This document shows positions 52,340-62,149 of a stretch of DNA of 64,000 bases, in pieces. A program made the position numbers and the translations under genes. Source of the DNA: Winogradskyella sp. MH6 (GTDB taxonomy: Bacteria; Bacteroidota; Bacteroidia; Flavobacteriales; Flavobacteriaceae). Each line of letters begins with the position of its first letter. Within the stretch, counting starts at the first letter, position 1. Below the pieces are notes generated by a model that worked only from the letters and a program-made list of their open reading frames with translations, was not told the DNA's origin and ran no database searches. The stretch lies in contig NZ_CP094494.1 of assembly GCF_022810765.1 (NCBI RefSeq), forward strand, positions 620,001 through 684,000. Direction: 5' to 3'.

Positions 52340-54367
52340 ATGAAGTTACTAAATTTTACCATAATAAAACTTACAATTTGTCTAACTCTAGGCATTTGTA
52401 TTGCTCATTATTTTAAACCAAATTTTAGTATAGCCATTTACCTATCCTTAGGGTTAATGGCTTTACTTTTTATCTACTATTTAGGTCTAAAACAAAAAGC
52501 CAATCGTTCACCCTATTTTGCTATACTTGCCTACTGTTGCATGGTAAGTCTTGGAATTAACGCTTATAACATCCAAAACGAAAAACTACAGCCACAACAT
52601 TACACAAATTTAAAATTTGAGGAATATCCTATTTTAAAATTCAAAATCAAAGAGCGTCTAAAACCAGATCTGTATAACGATAAATATATTGTCTCATTGA
52701 TCTCAGCCAATAAGAGTGAAGCTTCAGGACAACTACTTATCAATATTAAAAGAGATTCAATATCTGGCACTTTACCTGTTGATGCTATTATCTATACCAA
52801 ATCAGATTTAAAAGATATTCAAAAACCTTTAAATCCACATCAATTTGATTACAGCAAATATTTAGAACTACGACAAGTTTACAGTCAAATTTATCTTCAA
52901 CACAATCAATTCTTAATACTTTCAAACCAATCTACAACTATTTATGGTTATGCTGACCAACTGAGATCAACAATCAATAGTGGGCTTATTAAATCTGGTT
53001 TTGAGGATGATGTGTTAAGCATCATCAACGCACTGCTCTTAGGACAAAGACAAACTATAGATAAAAGTATTTATAACAACTATGTAAACTCTGGCACTAT
53101 TCATATTCTAGCAGTATCGGGCTTGCATGTTGGGATTATATTACTAATTCTCAATTTTATTTTTAAACCATTACTTCTTCTAAAGCATGGACGAATCATA
53201 AGACCTCTAATTATTGTTACACTACTTTGGTTATTTGCAATAGTTGCAGGCTTATCACCTTCGGTTACAAGAGCAGCTACTATGTTTAGTATTATAAGCA
53301 TAGCCATGCATCTAAAACGGCCAACAAATATTTACAACACCTTAGCTATTTCAGCATTCTTTATTTTAATTATTAAGCCAACATTTTTATTTGAAGTAGG
53401 TTTTCAGATGAGTTATTTAGCCGTTTTAGGAATCGTGAGTATTCAGCCTATTTTATATAAACTCTGGCAACCCAAATATTGGATTTTTGATATGCCTTGG
53501 CAAATTTTAACTGTTACAATTGCCGCTCAAATAGGTGTATTACCAATTAGTTTGTTCTATTTTCATCAGTTTCCGGGATTGTTTTTTATATCTAACCTTG
53601 TAGTTATTCCGTTTTTAGAAGCAATTCTTGGCTTAGGTCTTTTGGTAATTGTGATGACTTTAATTGGGTATATTCCTAAACCTATAGTTCAAATTTATAG
53701 TTTTATAATTCAATTATTAAACAAGTTTGTTGCTTGGGTCGCTCAATTTGAAGCCTTTTTGTTTAGAGACATACCTTTTACTATAATTCAGGTATTGTGT
53801 ACATATATTATAATTGTTAGCACGGTTCAGATTTATAAATTTAAAACTTTTAAATGGGCAGCAATATGTCTTATTGGTATCATTTGCCTGCAAGGCACTT
53901 ACATTTATAACAAGTTTCAAAATCAAGATGAAGCCTTTATTGTCTTTAACAAAAGTCGCTTTTCTATGATAGGACATAAAGAGAATGACAAACTTGAGGT
54001 TCATCATAATTTGGATGATTCAAAACTTCGAAATGACAACGTTATTAAGAATTATAAAGTTGGGGAATTTATTGACGATGTAGCCTTATCAAACCTGCAA
54101 GACATATATCAATTTAAAAACAAAACATTATTAGTTATAGACAGTTTGGGTATTTATAAAAACGTGTCTTTTCAACCCCATTTTGTTTTACTTCGTAACT
54201 CTCCAAAAGTGAATCTTAATAGAGTTATTGATAGCTTAAAACCACAACACATTATTGCAGATGCCAGTAATTATAAGTCTTACATAAAACGTTGGCAAGC
54301 CACTTGTAGACATAAAAAAATCCCTTTCCATTACACCAATGAAAAGGGAGCTTTTATTGTTGAATAA
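52340..54367 (+). CDS. comEC: ComEC/Rec2-family DNA-uptake channel with degenerate C-terminus
   Basis: The 675-residue membrane protein has two N-terminal segments, then the soluble DUF4131-like region. The competence domain begins LLLGQRQTIDKSIYNNYVNSGTIHILAVSGLHVGI (the SGLH motif) and is followed by several membrane segments with AGLSPSVTRAATMF. The last 150 residues correspond in place to the metallo-beta-lactamase nuclease domain, but no HxHxDH metal motif is present. The family carries single-stranded DNA across the inner membrane during transformation. The missing nuclease motif means another enzyme would have to degrade the non-transported strand, if transformation occurs. Confidence 0.88.
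   Translation: MKLLNFTIIKLTICLTLGICIAHYFKPNFSIAIYLSLGLMALLFIYYLGLKQKANRSPYFAILAYCCMVSLGINAYNIQNEKLQPQHYTNLKFEEYPILKFKIKERLKPDLYNDKYIVSLISANKSEASGQLLINIKRDSISGTLPVDAIIYTKSDLKDIQKPLNPHQFDYSKYLELRQVYSQIYLQHNQFLILSNQSTTIYGYADQLRSTINSGLIKSGFEDDVLSIINALLLGQRQTIDKSIYNNYVNSGTIHILAVSGLHVGIILLILNFIFKPLLLLKHGRIIRPLIIVTLLWLFAIVAGLSPSVTRAATMFSIISIAMHLKRPTNIYNTLAISAFFILIIKPTFLFEVGFQMSYLAVLGIVSIQPILYKLWQPKYWIFDMPWQILTVTIAAQIGVLPISLFYFHQFPGLFFISNLVVIPFLEAILGLGLLVIVMTLIGYIPKPIVQIYSFIIQLLNKFVAWVAQFEAFLFRDIPFTIIQVLCTYIIIVSTVQIYKFKTFKWAAICLIGIICLQGTYIYNKFQNQDEAFIVFNKSRFSMIGHKENDKLEVHHNLDDSKLRNDNVIKNYKVGEFIDDVALSNLQDIYQFKNKTLLVIDSLGIYKNVSFQPHFVLLRNSPKVNLNRVIDSLKPQHIIADASNYKSYIKRWQATCRHKKIPFHYTNEKGAFIVE
54321..54358. 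terminator. Possible hairpin at the end of comEC
   Basis: TCCCTTT-CATT (54321-54332) pairs with AATG-AAAGGGA (to 54349), with one mismatch, and a short T run follows. It overlaps the last codons of comEC and lies between convergent genes. Confidence 0.35.
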
Positions 54368-54378
54368 TTCTTACAAAC

Positions 54379-54948
54379 CTATTCCTTAAAAGTAGGCTCA
54401 AAGTTTTTATAATACTCATTAAACTTCTCTTGCGTGGTCATTTCTTTATGCTTATCTGTTTTAAACATCTTTAAGTACAACTCTATTTGACGTGGTTTTA
54501 AGTATCCGGAAATTGGCGCTATGTAATCTCCATTTTCATCAAAAAATACCATTGTTGGATATGCTCTTACATTAAGAAAACGTGTTAACTCATGCGCACT
54601 ATTACGTCTATTTGCTTTGGTAGCATCATATCTTGGATTGGTGTACGTTTTGTCTTTGTAAGTCACAGAATCATTCCCTTCACCATTAAATTTTACTGCA
54701 TAAAAATGTTCGTTAACATAATCTACAACATCCTCGTTATGAAAGGTATATTTATCAAGCATTTTACATGGACCACACCAATTGGTGTATACATCCATTA
54801 TGATCTTTTTAGGCTCTTTTTCCTGAAGCTTAATAGCTTCTTCTAAAGTCATCCAATTTATCTCTTTTTCAGAAGTTTCACTAGCATTTTGAAACGACAC
54901 TAGTGTTCCAAAAGCTACAAAGGTTATAAGTAGTTTTATTTTTTTCAT
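54379..54948 (-). CDS. Secreted thioredoxin-fold protein
   Basis: The 189-residue protein has a signal peptide (KLLITFVAFGTLVSFQ). A thioredoxin domain contains NWCGPC with Cys58/Cys61 and the cis-Pro loop RAYPTMVFFDENG. An insert SVTYKDKTYTNPRYDATKANRRNS lies between the two halves. This is like the thioredoxin_7/DsbD-gamma group in which the protein reduces or oxidises periplasmic partners. It converges with comEC. No dedicated partner is next to it. Confidence 0.87.
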   Translation of the reverse strand: MKKIKLLITFVAFGTLVSFQNASETSEKEINWMTLEEAIKLQEKEPKKIIMDVYTNWCGPCKMLDKYTFHNEDVVDYVNEHFYAVKFNGEGNDSVTYKDKTYTNPRYDATKANRRNSAHELTRFLNVRAYPTMVFFDENGDYIAPISGYLKPRQIELYLKMFKTDKHKEMTTQEKFNEYYKNFEPTFKE

Positions 54949-54982
54949 AACTAATTTGTTGCAAATCTTATACCGAACTTAC

Positions 54983-55010
54983 AAAAAATGCCCCTAAAGC
55001 GGAGCATTTT
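54983..55010 (-). terminator. Terminator of the DPP IV-POT-POT operon
   Basis: On the minus strand AAAATGCTCC pairs with GGGGCATTTT around GCTTTA with one mismatch, followed by a T run. It lies 21 bases past the end of the second POT gene. Confidence 0.8.
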
Positions 55011-55031
55011 CTATTATTTTTAACGGTAATG

Positions 55032-56807
55032 TTAACGTACTCCGTGCATTAATTTCTTTAATAATGGATGTAATGCGAATGACACTAAACCTAATCCTAT
55101 TGGCACTACTGTGAATATTAAAAAGAAGTAAGATAGACCATCCTCTTTTGTAATCTTTTCAATATCACCTCCTACATAATGTGCCATTTTATTACCAATA
55201 GCAATAGCCAGATAATAAACCCCAAACATAAAGGCTACCATTCTAGCAGGCACTAATTTACTTAAATAAGATAGTCCCATCGGTGATAAACATAACTCAC
55301 CAAGTGTATGAAACAAATAGGCAAGAACTAACCAAACCATACTTAATTTGGCAGTTTCAGCACCTAAAGGTACGTTTCTTGTAGCAAAAGCTAACAAACC
55401 AAATCCAACAGCCATTATAATTAGGCCTAAACCATATTTCACGGATGCTGGCGGATTGTATTTACTATCCCACCACTTTGTAAATAAAGGAGCAAAAACA
55501 ATAATGAATAATGAATTTAAAATAGCAAACCATGTAATCTCAACTTCTTTTGCTTCTGCACTAAAGTTGATGTATAGCTTATAAATTACTAAAGCCCAAA
55601 TAATGACAAAACTTATTGCCAGCACAATATTTGAAAAACCTATTCTACTAAATGTTTTTCTAAAAAGACTCAACAACACATAGGTTATAATTCCTATGGG
55701 TACTATTGTAACAATTGCATCAATAATCTTAAATAATGAAGCTGCATTCCCCTCTAATACTCTATCCGTAAAATCTCTAGTATAAATAGGCAAGGAACCT
55801 GCCGCTTGTTCAAAAGCAGCCCAGAAGAAAATTGTAAAAATACAGAAGATTGTAAAAGCAATCATTCTGTCTCTAACAACTCTTTCGTAACGAGGAATCC
55901 TAACAACAAGAATGACAATAAAGAGAATTGCTGCTAACAATGCAAAGAATAACGAATCTGTCATCCCAGCCACAGTAAAATTAAGCGTATTGATATCTCC
56001 TATTTTACTTAGAGGATCGTTAACGATAAAGATAAGCGCCGAAATAATAAAAACCCCAATTAACAAATAATCTACAGTTATAAAGTGATTTAATTTACCA
56101 CTAATTTTTTCTTTTGAAGTTTCAACATCTTCAGACAAAGTATCAATGATACCTTTCTTTTCATTTTGAGGCTTAGCACCTACATCCCCAAATAATGGTT
56201 GTGCATAATAGAACTGAATCATCCCTAAAAACATAAAAATTCCTGCTAATCCAAACCCATAACTCCATCCTACATTTTCACCTAGCCAACCACAGAGCAT
56301 AATCCCCAAAAATGCTCCTGCATTTACTCCCATATAAAAAATGTTATAAGCACCATCTTTTTTCTCATCATGGCCTTCGTACATTTTGGAAATAATTGAT
56401 GTCATGTTCGGTTTAAAGAAACCATTTCCTAATATTAATAATGAAATACCTATGTAAAGAAATGTTGGTGTTTCTATCGCCATAGAGGCATGACCAAGTG
56501 TCATTAGCAAGGCACCAATAACAACAGCCATACGATAACCAATCTTGTTATCAGCTAACCAACCACCAACAATAGGAGTTAAATACACAAACATGGCATA
56601 AGTACCTAAAAGCGATAATGCTGCAGGCTTATCCCAGCCCCAACCTGGATTGTCACCAACCAAAGCACCTGTTAAAAAAATAACCAATATTGCACGCATT
56701 CCATAATACGAAAAACGCTCCCACATTTCTGTAAAGAACAGTACAAACAGACCAGCTGGATGTCCCATCACTTTAGTTTCGAAAAAATTTTCGGATGAAT
56801 TACTCAT
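55032..56807 (-). CDS. POT/PTR-family proton-coupled peptide transporter (second copy)
   Basis: The 591-residue MFS protein has about fourteen membrane segments. The POT signature is complete: FFTEMWERFSYYGMRAILVIFL (the ExxERFxYY motif) near residue 27, GGWLADNKIGYR, NGFFKPNMTSIISKMYEG, and FHTLGELCLSPMGLSYLSKLVP. These transporters import di- and tripeptides with protons. It follows a second POT gene and a dipeptidyl-peptidase IV gene on the same strand. It is longer than its neighbour (591 against 518), chiefly through a larger central loop between segments 6 and 8. Confidence 0.93.
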   Translation of the reverse strand: MSNSSENFFETKVMGHPAGLFVLFFTEMWERFSYYGMRAILVIFLTGALVGDNPGWGWDKPAALSLLGTYAMFVYLTPIVGGWLADNKIGYRMAVVIGALLMTLGHASMAIETPTFLYIGISLLILGNGFFKPNMTSIISKMYEGHDEKKDGAYNIFYMGVNAGAFLGIMLCGWLGENVGWSYGFGLAGIFMFLGMIQFYYAQPLFGDVGAKPQNEKKGIIDTLSEDVETSKEKISGKLNHFITVDYLLIGVFIISALIFIVNDPLSKIGDINTLNFTVAGMTDSLFFALLAAILFIVILVVRIPRYERVVRDRMIAFTIFCIFTIFFWAAFEQAAGSLPIYTRDFTDRVLEGNAASLFKIIDAIVTIVPIGIITYVLLSLFRKTFSRIGFSNIVLAISFVIIWALVIYKLYINFSAEAKEVEITWFAILNSLFIIVFAPLFTKWWDSKYNPPASVKYGLGLIIMAVGFGLLAFATRNVPLGAETAKLSMVWLVLAYLFHTLGELCLSPMGLSYLSKLVPARMVAFMFGVYYLAIAIGNKMAHYVGGDIEKITKEDGLSYFFLIFTVVPIGLGLVSFALHPLLKKLMHGVR

Positions 56808-56879
56808 AAATCTTAAAGTATTTAGTTAGTAGAGAAAACCTTAGAAGATAAACTCCTAAGGTTTATTTAGTATATTTTC

Positions 56880-58436
56880 TTAATTATCTGCTAATTCAAA
56901 GCCTTCAGTTTCTTCATGCTTTAAATCTCTTTCTTGATCTTCAACCCCATGAGTTAAGCGTTTTAGAGGTTTCAAAATTGAAATAAACAGACCTCCTATG
57001 ATAACTGTAAATATCAAGATACCCATAAAGATAGTCTTTTCACCATAATCAGTAGCAGACTCACCTACTATTCCAGCAACTTTATTACCTAAACCTGTAG
57101 CAGCAAAGTAAACACCCATCATTAATGACGCATACTTAACCGGAGCTAACTTTGTTATAAAAGAAAGGGCTACTGGAGAAATACATAACTCTCCAATTGT
57201 ATGAAATAAGTATGCTAAAACTAACCATAACATACTTGAAGAACCAGATTTTTCAAATTCCATAGCCGCAAAAACCATGAATAAAAAACCGAATCCCATT
57301 ATTATAATACCTAAAGCCATTTTAAATAAAGAAGATGCTTCTTTACCTTTTAATTTTCTTTTTGCCCAGTAGCCTGCTACTATAGTAGCAAATATAATTA
57401 TAAAACCTGCATTTAAACTTTGAAACATAACGGTTGGAACTTCCCAACCAAACAACATTCTATCTGTATTCGTTTCTGTGTATAAATTCATTAATCCTCC
57501 AGCTTGCTCAAATGCTCCCCAAAAAATAATCACCATTATAAACGAAAGCAACAATACAAGAAATCTATCTTTATAAGTTTTTGAGTCAAGTTCTTTGTAA
57601 ATCATCATTAGTAATGCTGTAATTCCAGTTAAGAATAAGAATAACAAACCATAACCCCAGCCTAAAAAGTACCATCCTACAGCAGATAAACCAACTAAAA
57701 TCATAGCAATTACTAATTGGGTAGAAGATTTAAAAAGTTTTGAGTAGAGTTTACTATAAGATATTTCTTCTGGATCATCCTGTGATGGTGGTATATAATC
57801 ACCTACTTCTTTCAGATATTTTTGACCATAGATGTAGTTAATCAGTCCTAAAACCATCACTATTCCAGCAAGACCAAAACCAGCATGCCAACCCCATTCA
57901 GCAACAACAAGACCAACTATTAAGGTAGCTAATAGTGAACCTAAGTTTATTCCGATGTAAAAAATACTAAACCCCTTGTCTCGTCTTATATCTCCTTCTT
58001 TATATAAACCACCAACCATTGTTGATATATTAGGTTTTAGTAACCCTACACCTAAAATTACTAAACCAAGCCCTGTATAAAAAGCCCATATATCTGTAAG
58101 TACAAGAACTCCATGTCCTAAACAGAGAATTATTGCACCAACTAATACTGCCTTTTTCTGACCTATTAACTTATCAGCAATCATACCTCCGGGAATAGAC
58201 ATAACATAAACAAGCATTGTATACCAACCATAAAGCGCAAGAGCCTCTTTGCTTGTCCATCCTAAACCTGCACCTCGATCATCCCCAATTGTAGCTGTCG
58301 TCATGTATAATACCAATAATGCTCTCATCCCATAGTAGGAAAACCTTTCCCACATTTCGGTTAAGAATAAAATGTATAATCCTACTGGGTGCCCAAATAG
58401 TTCTTTTTGATGTGGTTGTTTAATTGCTGTTGACAT
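56880..58436 (-). CDS. POT/PTR-family proton-coupled peptide transporter (first copy)
   Basis: The 518-residue MFS transporter has LFLTEMWERFSYYGMRALLVLYM near residue 23 (ExxERFxYY motif), GGMIADKLIGQKKAV, VGLLKPNISTMVGGLYKEGD and FHTIGELCISPVALSFITKLAP. It brings di- and tripeptides into the cytoplasm with protons. It is transcribed 30 bases after the DPP IV gene, with the second POT gene 72 bases downstream. The two copies differ clearly, so they may divide substrates. Confidence 0.93.
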   Translation of the reverse strand: MSTAIKQPHQKELFGHPVGLYILFLTEMWERFSYYGMRALLVLYMTTATIGDDRGAGLGWTSKEALALYGWYTMLVYVMSIPGGMIADKLIGQKKAVLVGAIILCLGHGVLVLTDIWAFYTGLGLVILGVGLLKPNISTMVGGLYKEGDIRRDKGFSIFYIGINLGSLLATLIVGLVVAEWGWHAGFGLAGIVMVLGLINYIYGQKYLKEVGDYIPPSQDDPEEISYSKLYSKLFKSSTQLVIAMILVGLSAVGWYFLGWGYGLLFLFLTGITALLMMIYKELDSKTYKDRFLVLLLSFIMVIIFWGAFEQAGGLMNLYTETNTDRMLFGWEVPTVMFQSLNAGFIIIFATIVAGYWAKRKLKGKEASSLFKMALGIIIMGFGFLFMVFAAMEFEKSGSSSMLWLVLAYLFHTIGELCISPVALSFITKLAPVKYASLMMGVYFAATGLGNKVAGIVGESATDYGEKTIFMGILIFTVIIGGLFISILKPLKRLTHGVEDQERDLKHEETEGFELADN

Positions 58437-58466
58437 ATAATTTGTATTAGTTAGTTTTTTTGTTAG

Positions 58467-60698
58467 TTAGCCTTTAATCTTTGATGTTTCCTTTTCTTCT
58501 TTATTTGACTCTTTAATTTTGTCACCTAAAGTCTTATGGATAAAATTCGTCATCTTTTTGTACAAATGTAACCTGGTGTTACCTCCGTAAATACCATGGT
58601 TTTTATCCGGATAAATCATCCATTCAAATTGCTTATCGGCTTGTATTAAAGCTTCAACCATACGCATGGTGTTTTGCACATGTACGTTATCATCTCCTGT
58701 TCCGTGAATTATCAAGAAATCTCCTTTTAATTTATCTACATGATTAATTGGTGAGTTATCGTCATAACCACTTGGGTTTTCATCTGGAGTAGTCATGTAA
58801 CGCTCTGTATAGATGGTATCATAGAATCTCCAACTCGTCACAGGTGCTACTGCTATTGCCATTTTAAAGACATCATTACCTTTAAATAAAGCATTACTAC
58901 TCATAAAGCCTCCATAACTCCAACCCCAAATTCCGATACGTGAGGCATCAATATATGGCAGTTCTCCTAATTTTTTAGCAACTTCGATTTGATCTTCAAC
59001 CTCATATTTACCCAATTCATTCTGGGTTACTTTTTTAAAGTCTGCTCCTTTAAAACCTGTTCCTCTTCCATCAATACAAACCACAATATACCCTTGTTGT
59101 GCCAGCATCTGATACCAATAGTCATTAGCACCATTCCAACGGTTGGCTACTTGCTGAGAACCTGGGCCAGAGTATTGATACATAAATAGTGGATACTGCT
59201 TATTTTCATCAAAATCTGCAGGTTTAATCATCCACATATTTAAGTCGTTACCATTAACATTTATGGTGCTAAACTCCTTTTTAGAGGTCACATAGTCGCC
59301 TACTTTTTGAGCTAACTTATCATTATCTTTTATACCTTTTACAAGGTTGCCATTTTTAGAATCGTGCAATGTGTACTCATAAGGTGTGGTGGCACTAGAA
59401 TGTGTATTGATAAAATATGTGAAATCTGCACTAAAGGACGCGCTGTTGGTACCTTCGGTTTTTGTTAAGCGGTTTTTGTTTTTACCATTTAACTTTACAG
59501 AATATACATCTCTATTAATTGAACCATTTTCTGTAGACTGGTAGTAAATAGTATTTGCCTTTTCATTAAAACCATAATAATCAGTCACTTCCCAGTCACC
59601 ATCTGTAACCTGATTAATTAACTTTCCGTTTTTATCATAATGATAAATATGATTATATCCATCCTTTTCACTCGTCCATATAAAGCTATTATCCTTTAGA
59701 AACGTTAGGTTGAACGTAACATCGATATAGGCATCGTCTTTTTCTTCAAGAACTAAATCGTAATCCATAGTTTTAGTGTTTATAAACCATAAATCCAATT
59801 CGTTTTGATGACGATTCATGTATTGTGCACTTAAAACATTGGCATCGTTTGTCCACTTTAGTCTTGGGATATAAAAATCTTCGTAAGCTTTATCTACTTT
59901 TAATTCTTGAAGCTTTTTAGTTTGTAAATCGTATAAATGTAGAGATACTTTTGAATTTTTTTCTCCTGCTTTAGGGTATTTAAAAACCTGTTGCGTTTGG
60001 TACAAACCAGAGCCATAAACATCCATTGAAAACTCAGGAACTTCAGATTCATCAAAACGAATAAACGCTATTAAATTACTATCTGCATTCCAATCAAAAG
60101 CTCTTACAAAACTAAACTCTTCTTCGTAGACCCAATCTGTTATCCCATTGATAATTTTATTTTTTTCACCATCAAAAGCTATCTGTGTAACATTACCAGA
60201 TTTTAAGTCCTTAACATATAAATTGTTTTCAAAACCGTAAGCAATCTTGGTACCATCTGGAGATAAAGTTGGCTCTTGCAATAATTGATCTGCAACTTTG
60301 GTTAGCTGTTTAGTTTTAAAATCATAAACATAATATTCACCTAAAGAAGATCTTCTATATACAGGAATTTCATTTGTAGTTAATATTACTTTAGACTCAT
60401 CTTTGCTAAACGTATAATCAAAAAAACCTTGTATCTCTGGTATATCGTTAGAAGACACTAAGGTTTTTACCTTTTCTAAAGTTTGGTAGTCGTAAATATC
60501 TATAGTTGTAGTACCATTCTGCCTATTATAATTTAAAACGGAATATTGTTTGCCGTTTTTCATGGAGTGTAAGGCTTGCATCCCTTCTGTTCTAAAAGCT
60601 CCACTCCAAATTTCTTCGAGGGTAATTTGTTTATCCTGACTGTAAATCAACGTAGTAGTTAGGAATCCAATAATAGCTACGAAGTATCTCAATTTCAT
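58467..60698 (-). CDS. Dipeptidyl-peptidase IV (S9B prolyl peptidase)
   Basis: The 743-residue protein has a signal peptide (FVAIIGFLTTTLIYS, then Gln). A beta-propeller follows, containing the substrate-pocket FSFVRAFDWN region and the Glu pair region YEEEFSF typical of DPP IV. The C-terminal alpha/beta hydrolase has the nucleophile in GIWGWSYGGFMS, the Asp region HGTGDDNVH and the His in DKNHGIYG. It removes X-Pro or X-Ala dipeptides from the N-termini of peptides in the periplasm. With the two POT transporters downstream it forms a peptide harvesting and uptake unit. Confidence 0.95.
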   Translation of the reverse strand: MKLRYFVAIIGFLTTTLIYSQDKQITLEEIWSGAFRTEGMQALHSMKNGKQYSVLNYNRQNGTTTIDIYDYQTLEKVKTLVSSNDIPEIQGFFDYTFSKDESKVILTTNEIPVYRRSSLGEYYVYDFKTKQLTKVADQLLQEPTLSPDGTKIAYGFENNLYVKDLKSGNVTQIAFDGEKNKIINGITDWVYEEEFSFVRAFDWNADSNLIAFIRFDESEVPEFSMDVYGSGLYQTQQVFKYPKAGEKNSKVSLHLYDLQTKKLQELKVDKAYEDFYIPRLKWTNDANVLSAQYMNRHQNELDLWFINTKTMDYDLVLEEKDDAYIDVTFNLTFLKDNSFIWTSEKDGYNHIYHYDKNGKLINQVTDGDWEVTDYYGFNEKANTIYYQSTENGSINRDVYSVKLNGKNKNRLTKTEGTNSASFSADFTYFINTHSSATTPYEYTLHDSKNGNLVKGIKDNDKLAQKVGDYVTSKKEFSTINVNGNDLNMWMIKPADFDENKQYPLFMYQYSGPGSQQVANRWNGANDYWYQMLAQQGYIVVCIDGRGTGFKGADFKKVTQNELGKYEVEDQIEVAKKLGELPYIDASRIGIWGWSYGGFMSSNALFKGNDVFKMAIAVAPVTSWRFYDTIYTERYMTTPDENPSGYDDNSPINHVDKLKGDFLIIHGTGDDNVHVQNTMRMVEALIQADKQFEWMIYPDKNHGIYGGNTRLHLYKKMTNFIHKTLGDKIKESNKEEKETSKIKG

Positions 60699-60818
60699 AT
60701 CAATCTTTTTTCAATAAAGCAATGCCAAGTTTACTAAAAAATATGCAAAAATCGGGCATTATTAACAGTAAATCGGCAATAATAGTGGAATAGGCACACA
60801 TTTTATGCCAATCCTAAG

Positions 60819-60826
60819 TATCTTTG
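60819..60826 (+). promoter_or_regulatory. -7 box of the mevalonate gene pair
   Basis: TATCTTTG matches TAnnTTTG exactly, 21 bases before the ATG at 60848. It contains the TTG at 60824 that could be mistaken for a start codon. The -33 element is not clear. Confidence 0.55.
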
Positions 60827-60847
60827 CAATTTAAAATCAACAAACTT

Positions 60848-62149
60848 ATGCCCAACGCTATTTCTGGCTTTTCTAAACTTTCTAAATCTGAAAAGATTGA
60901 ATGGCTTTTAGAGACTTATTTTTCTGATAAAGAAAACGCACGAACTCTGATACATCAATATTGGAATACAGACGAAAAGCTACAGAAACTACACGACGAG
61001 TTTATAGAAAACACTATTACCAATTATTATTTACCACTTGGAGTTGCTCCAAATTTTTCAATAAACAACAAGCTTTACACCATTCCTATGGCTATTGAAG
61101 AAAGCTCTGTTGTTGCGGCCGCAAGTAAATCTGCAAAATTTTGGCTAGATAGAGGCGGTTTTAAAACTGAAGTTATTTCAACGGAAAAAATAGGTCAGGT
61201 ACATTTTACCTTTGATGGTGACTTTGAGGCTTTACAAGCTTTTTTTAAAAACATAAAACCAAAACTTTTTGAAGACACCAAAGCCATTACCAAGAACATG
61301 GAGCGTCGTGGTGGAGGTATTTTGGATATTGAACTTAGAAATAAATCTGAAGAATTAGAGCACTACTACCAACTGCATGCTACATTTGAAACGCTAGATG
61401 CCATGGGTGCCAATTTTATAAATTCTTGTTTAGAGCAGTTTGCCAAAACCTTTATACAAGAAGCTGAAAAGCAATTAGATGGTGAGATCGAAATTGTAAT
61501 GAGTATTCTTTCTAACTACGTTCCTAATTGTTTAGTAAAAGTTGAGGTTTCTTGCCCTATTGAAGACTTAAAAAGTAAGGATATTTCTAATCCGACACTA
61601 TTTGCTCAAAAATTTAAACAAGCAGTTAACATTGCAGAAGTAGAACCATACCGAGCTGTAACTCACAACAAAGGGATTATGAATGGTATTGATGCCGTGG
61701 TTTTAGCAACAGGAAATGATTTTAGAGCTGTTGAAGCTGGCGTGCACGCTTACGCTTCAAAAGGTGGAAGATATACAAGTTTAACCCATTGTTCTATTGA
61801 AGATAATATCTTTAAATTTTGGATTGAAATTCCATTAGCTTTGGGTACTGTTGGCGGTTTAACAAGCTTACACCCATTGGTAAAGTTTGCGCTAGAAATG
61901 CTAGAAAACCCATCAGCAAAGGATTTAATGCAAATTGTAGCTGTGGCAGGATTAGCTCAAAACTTTGCTGCTGTGAAGTCCTTAACAACAACTGGTATTC
62001 AAGAAGGGCACATGAAAATGCACCTATTAAATATTTTAAATCAGTTTGAAGCAACTGCTGAAGAGAAAGAAAAAATAGTAGAACATTTTAAAACCAATGT
62101 GGTAACACATAGTGCTGTTGTTGAAGCTATTGAAAACCTAAGAGGTTAA
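60848..62149 (+). CDS. Hydroxymethylglutaryl-CoA reductase, class II
   Basis: I take ATG at 60848 (433 residues, MPNAISGFSKLSKSEK), since a TTG 24 bases upstream lies inside a promoter box. Class II motifs are IPMAIEESSVVAAASKSAKFW with the catalytic Glu, DAMGANFINSCLEQ, and LATGNDFRAVEAGVHAYA with the Asp. GTVGGLTSLHPLVKFALEML and a final TTTGIQEGHMKMH with the His follow. It makes mevalonate from HMG-CoA using reduced nicotinamide (or the reverse). The next gene is a GHMP kinase, and flavobacteria use the mevalonate route for isoprenoids, so the biosynthetic direction is likely. The stop overlaps the next ATG by one base. Confidence 0.93.
   Translation: MPNAISGFSKLSKSEKIEWLLETYFSDKENARTLIHQYWNTDEKLQKLHDEFIENTITNYYLPLGVAPNFSINNKLYTIPMAIEESSVVAAASKSAKFWLDRGGFKTEVISTEKIGQVHFTFDGDFEALQAFFKNIKPKLFEDTKAITKNMERRGGGILDIELRNKSEELEHYYQLHATFETLDAMGANFINSCLEQFAKTFIQEAEKQLDGEIEIVMSILSNYVPNCLVKVEVSCPIEDLKSKDISNPTLFAQKFKQAVNIAEVEPYRAVTHNKGIMNGIDAVVLATGNDFRAVEAGVHAYASKGGRYTSLTHCSIEDNIFKFWIEIPLALGTVGGLTSLHPLVKFALEMLENPSAKDLMQIVAVAGLAQNFAAVKSLTTTGIQEGHMKMHLLNILNQFEATAEEKEKIVEHFKTNVVTHSAVVEAIENLRG

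Noticed and set aside
60824..60847. TTG start eight codons upstream in HMG-CoA reductase
   Set aside because: The TTG is the end of an exact TAnnTTTG promoter box; the ATG at 60848 begins a typical N-terminus.
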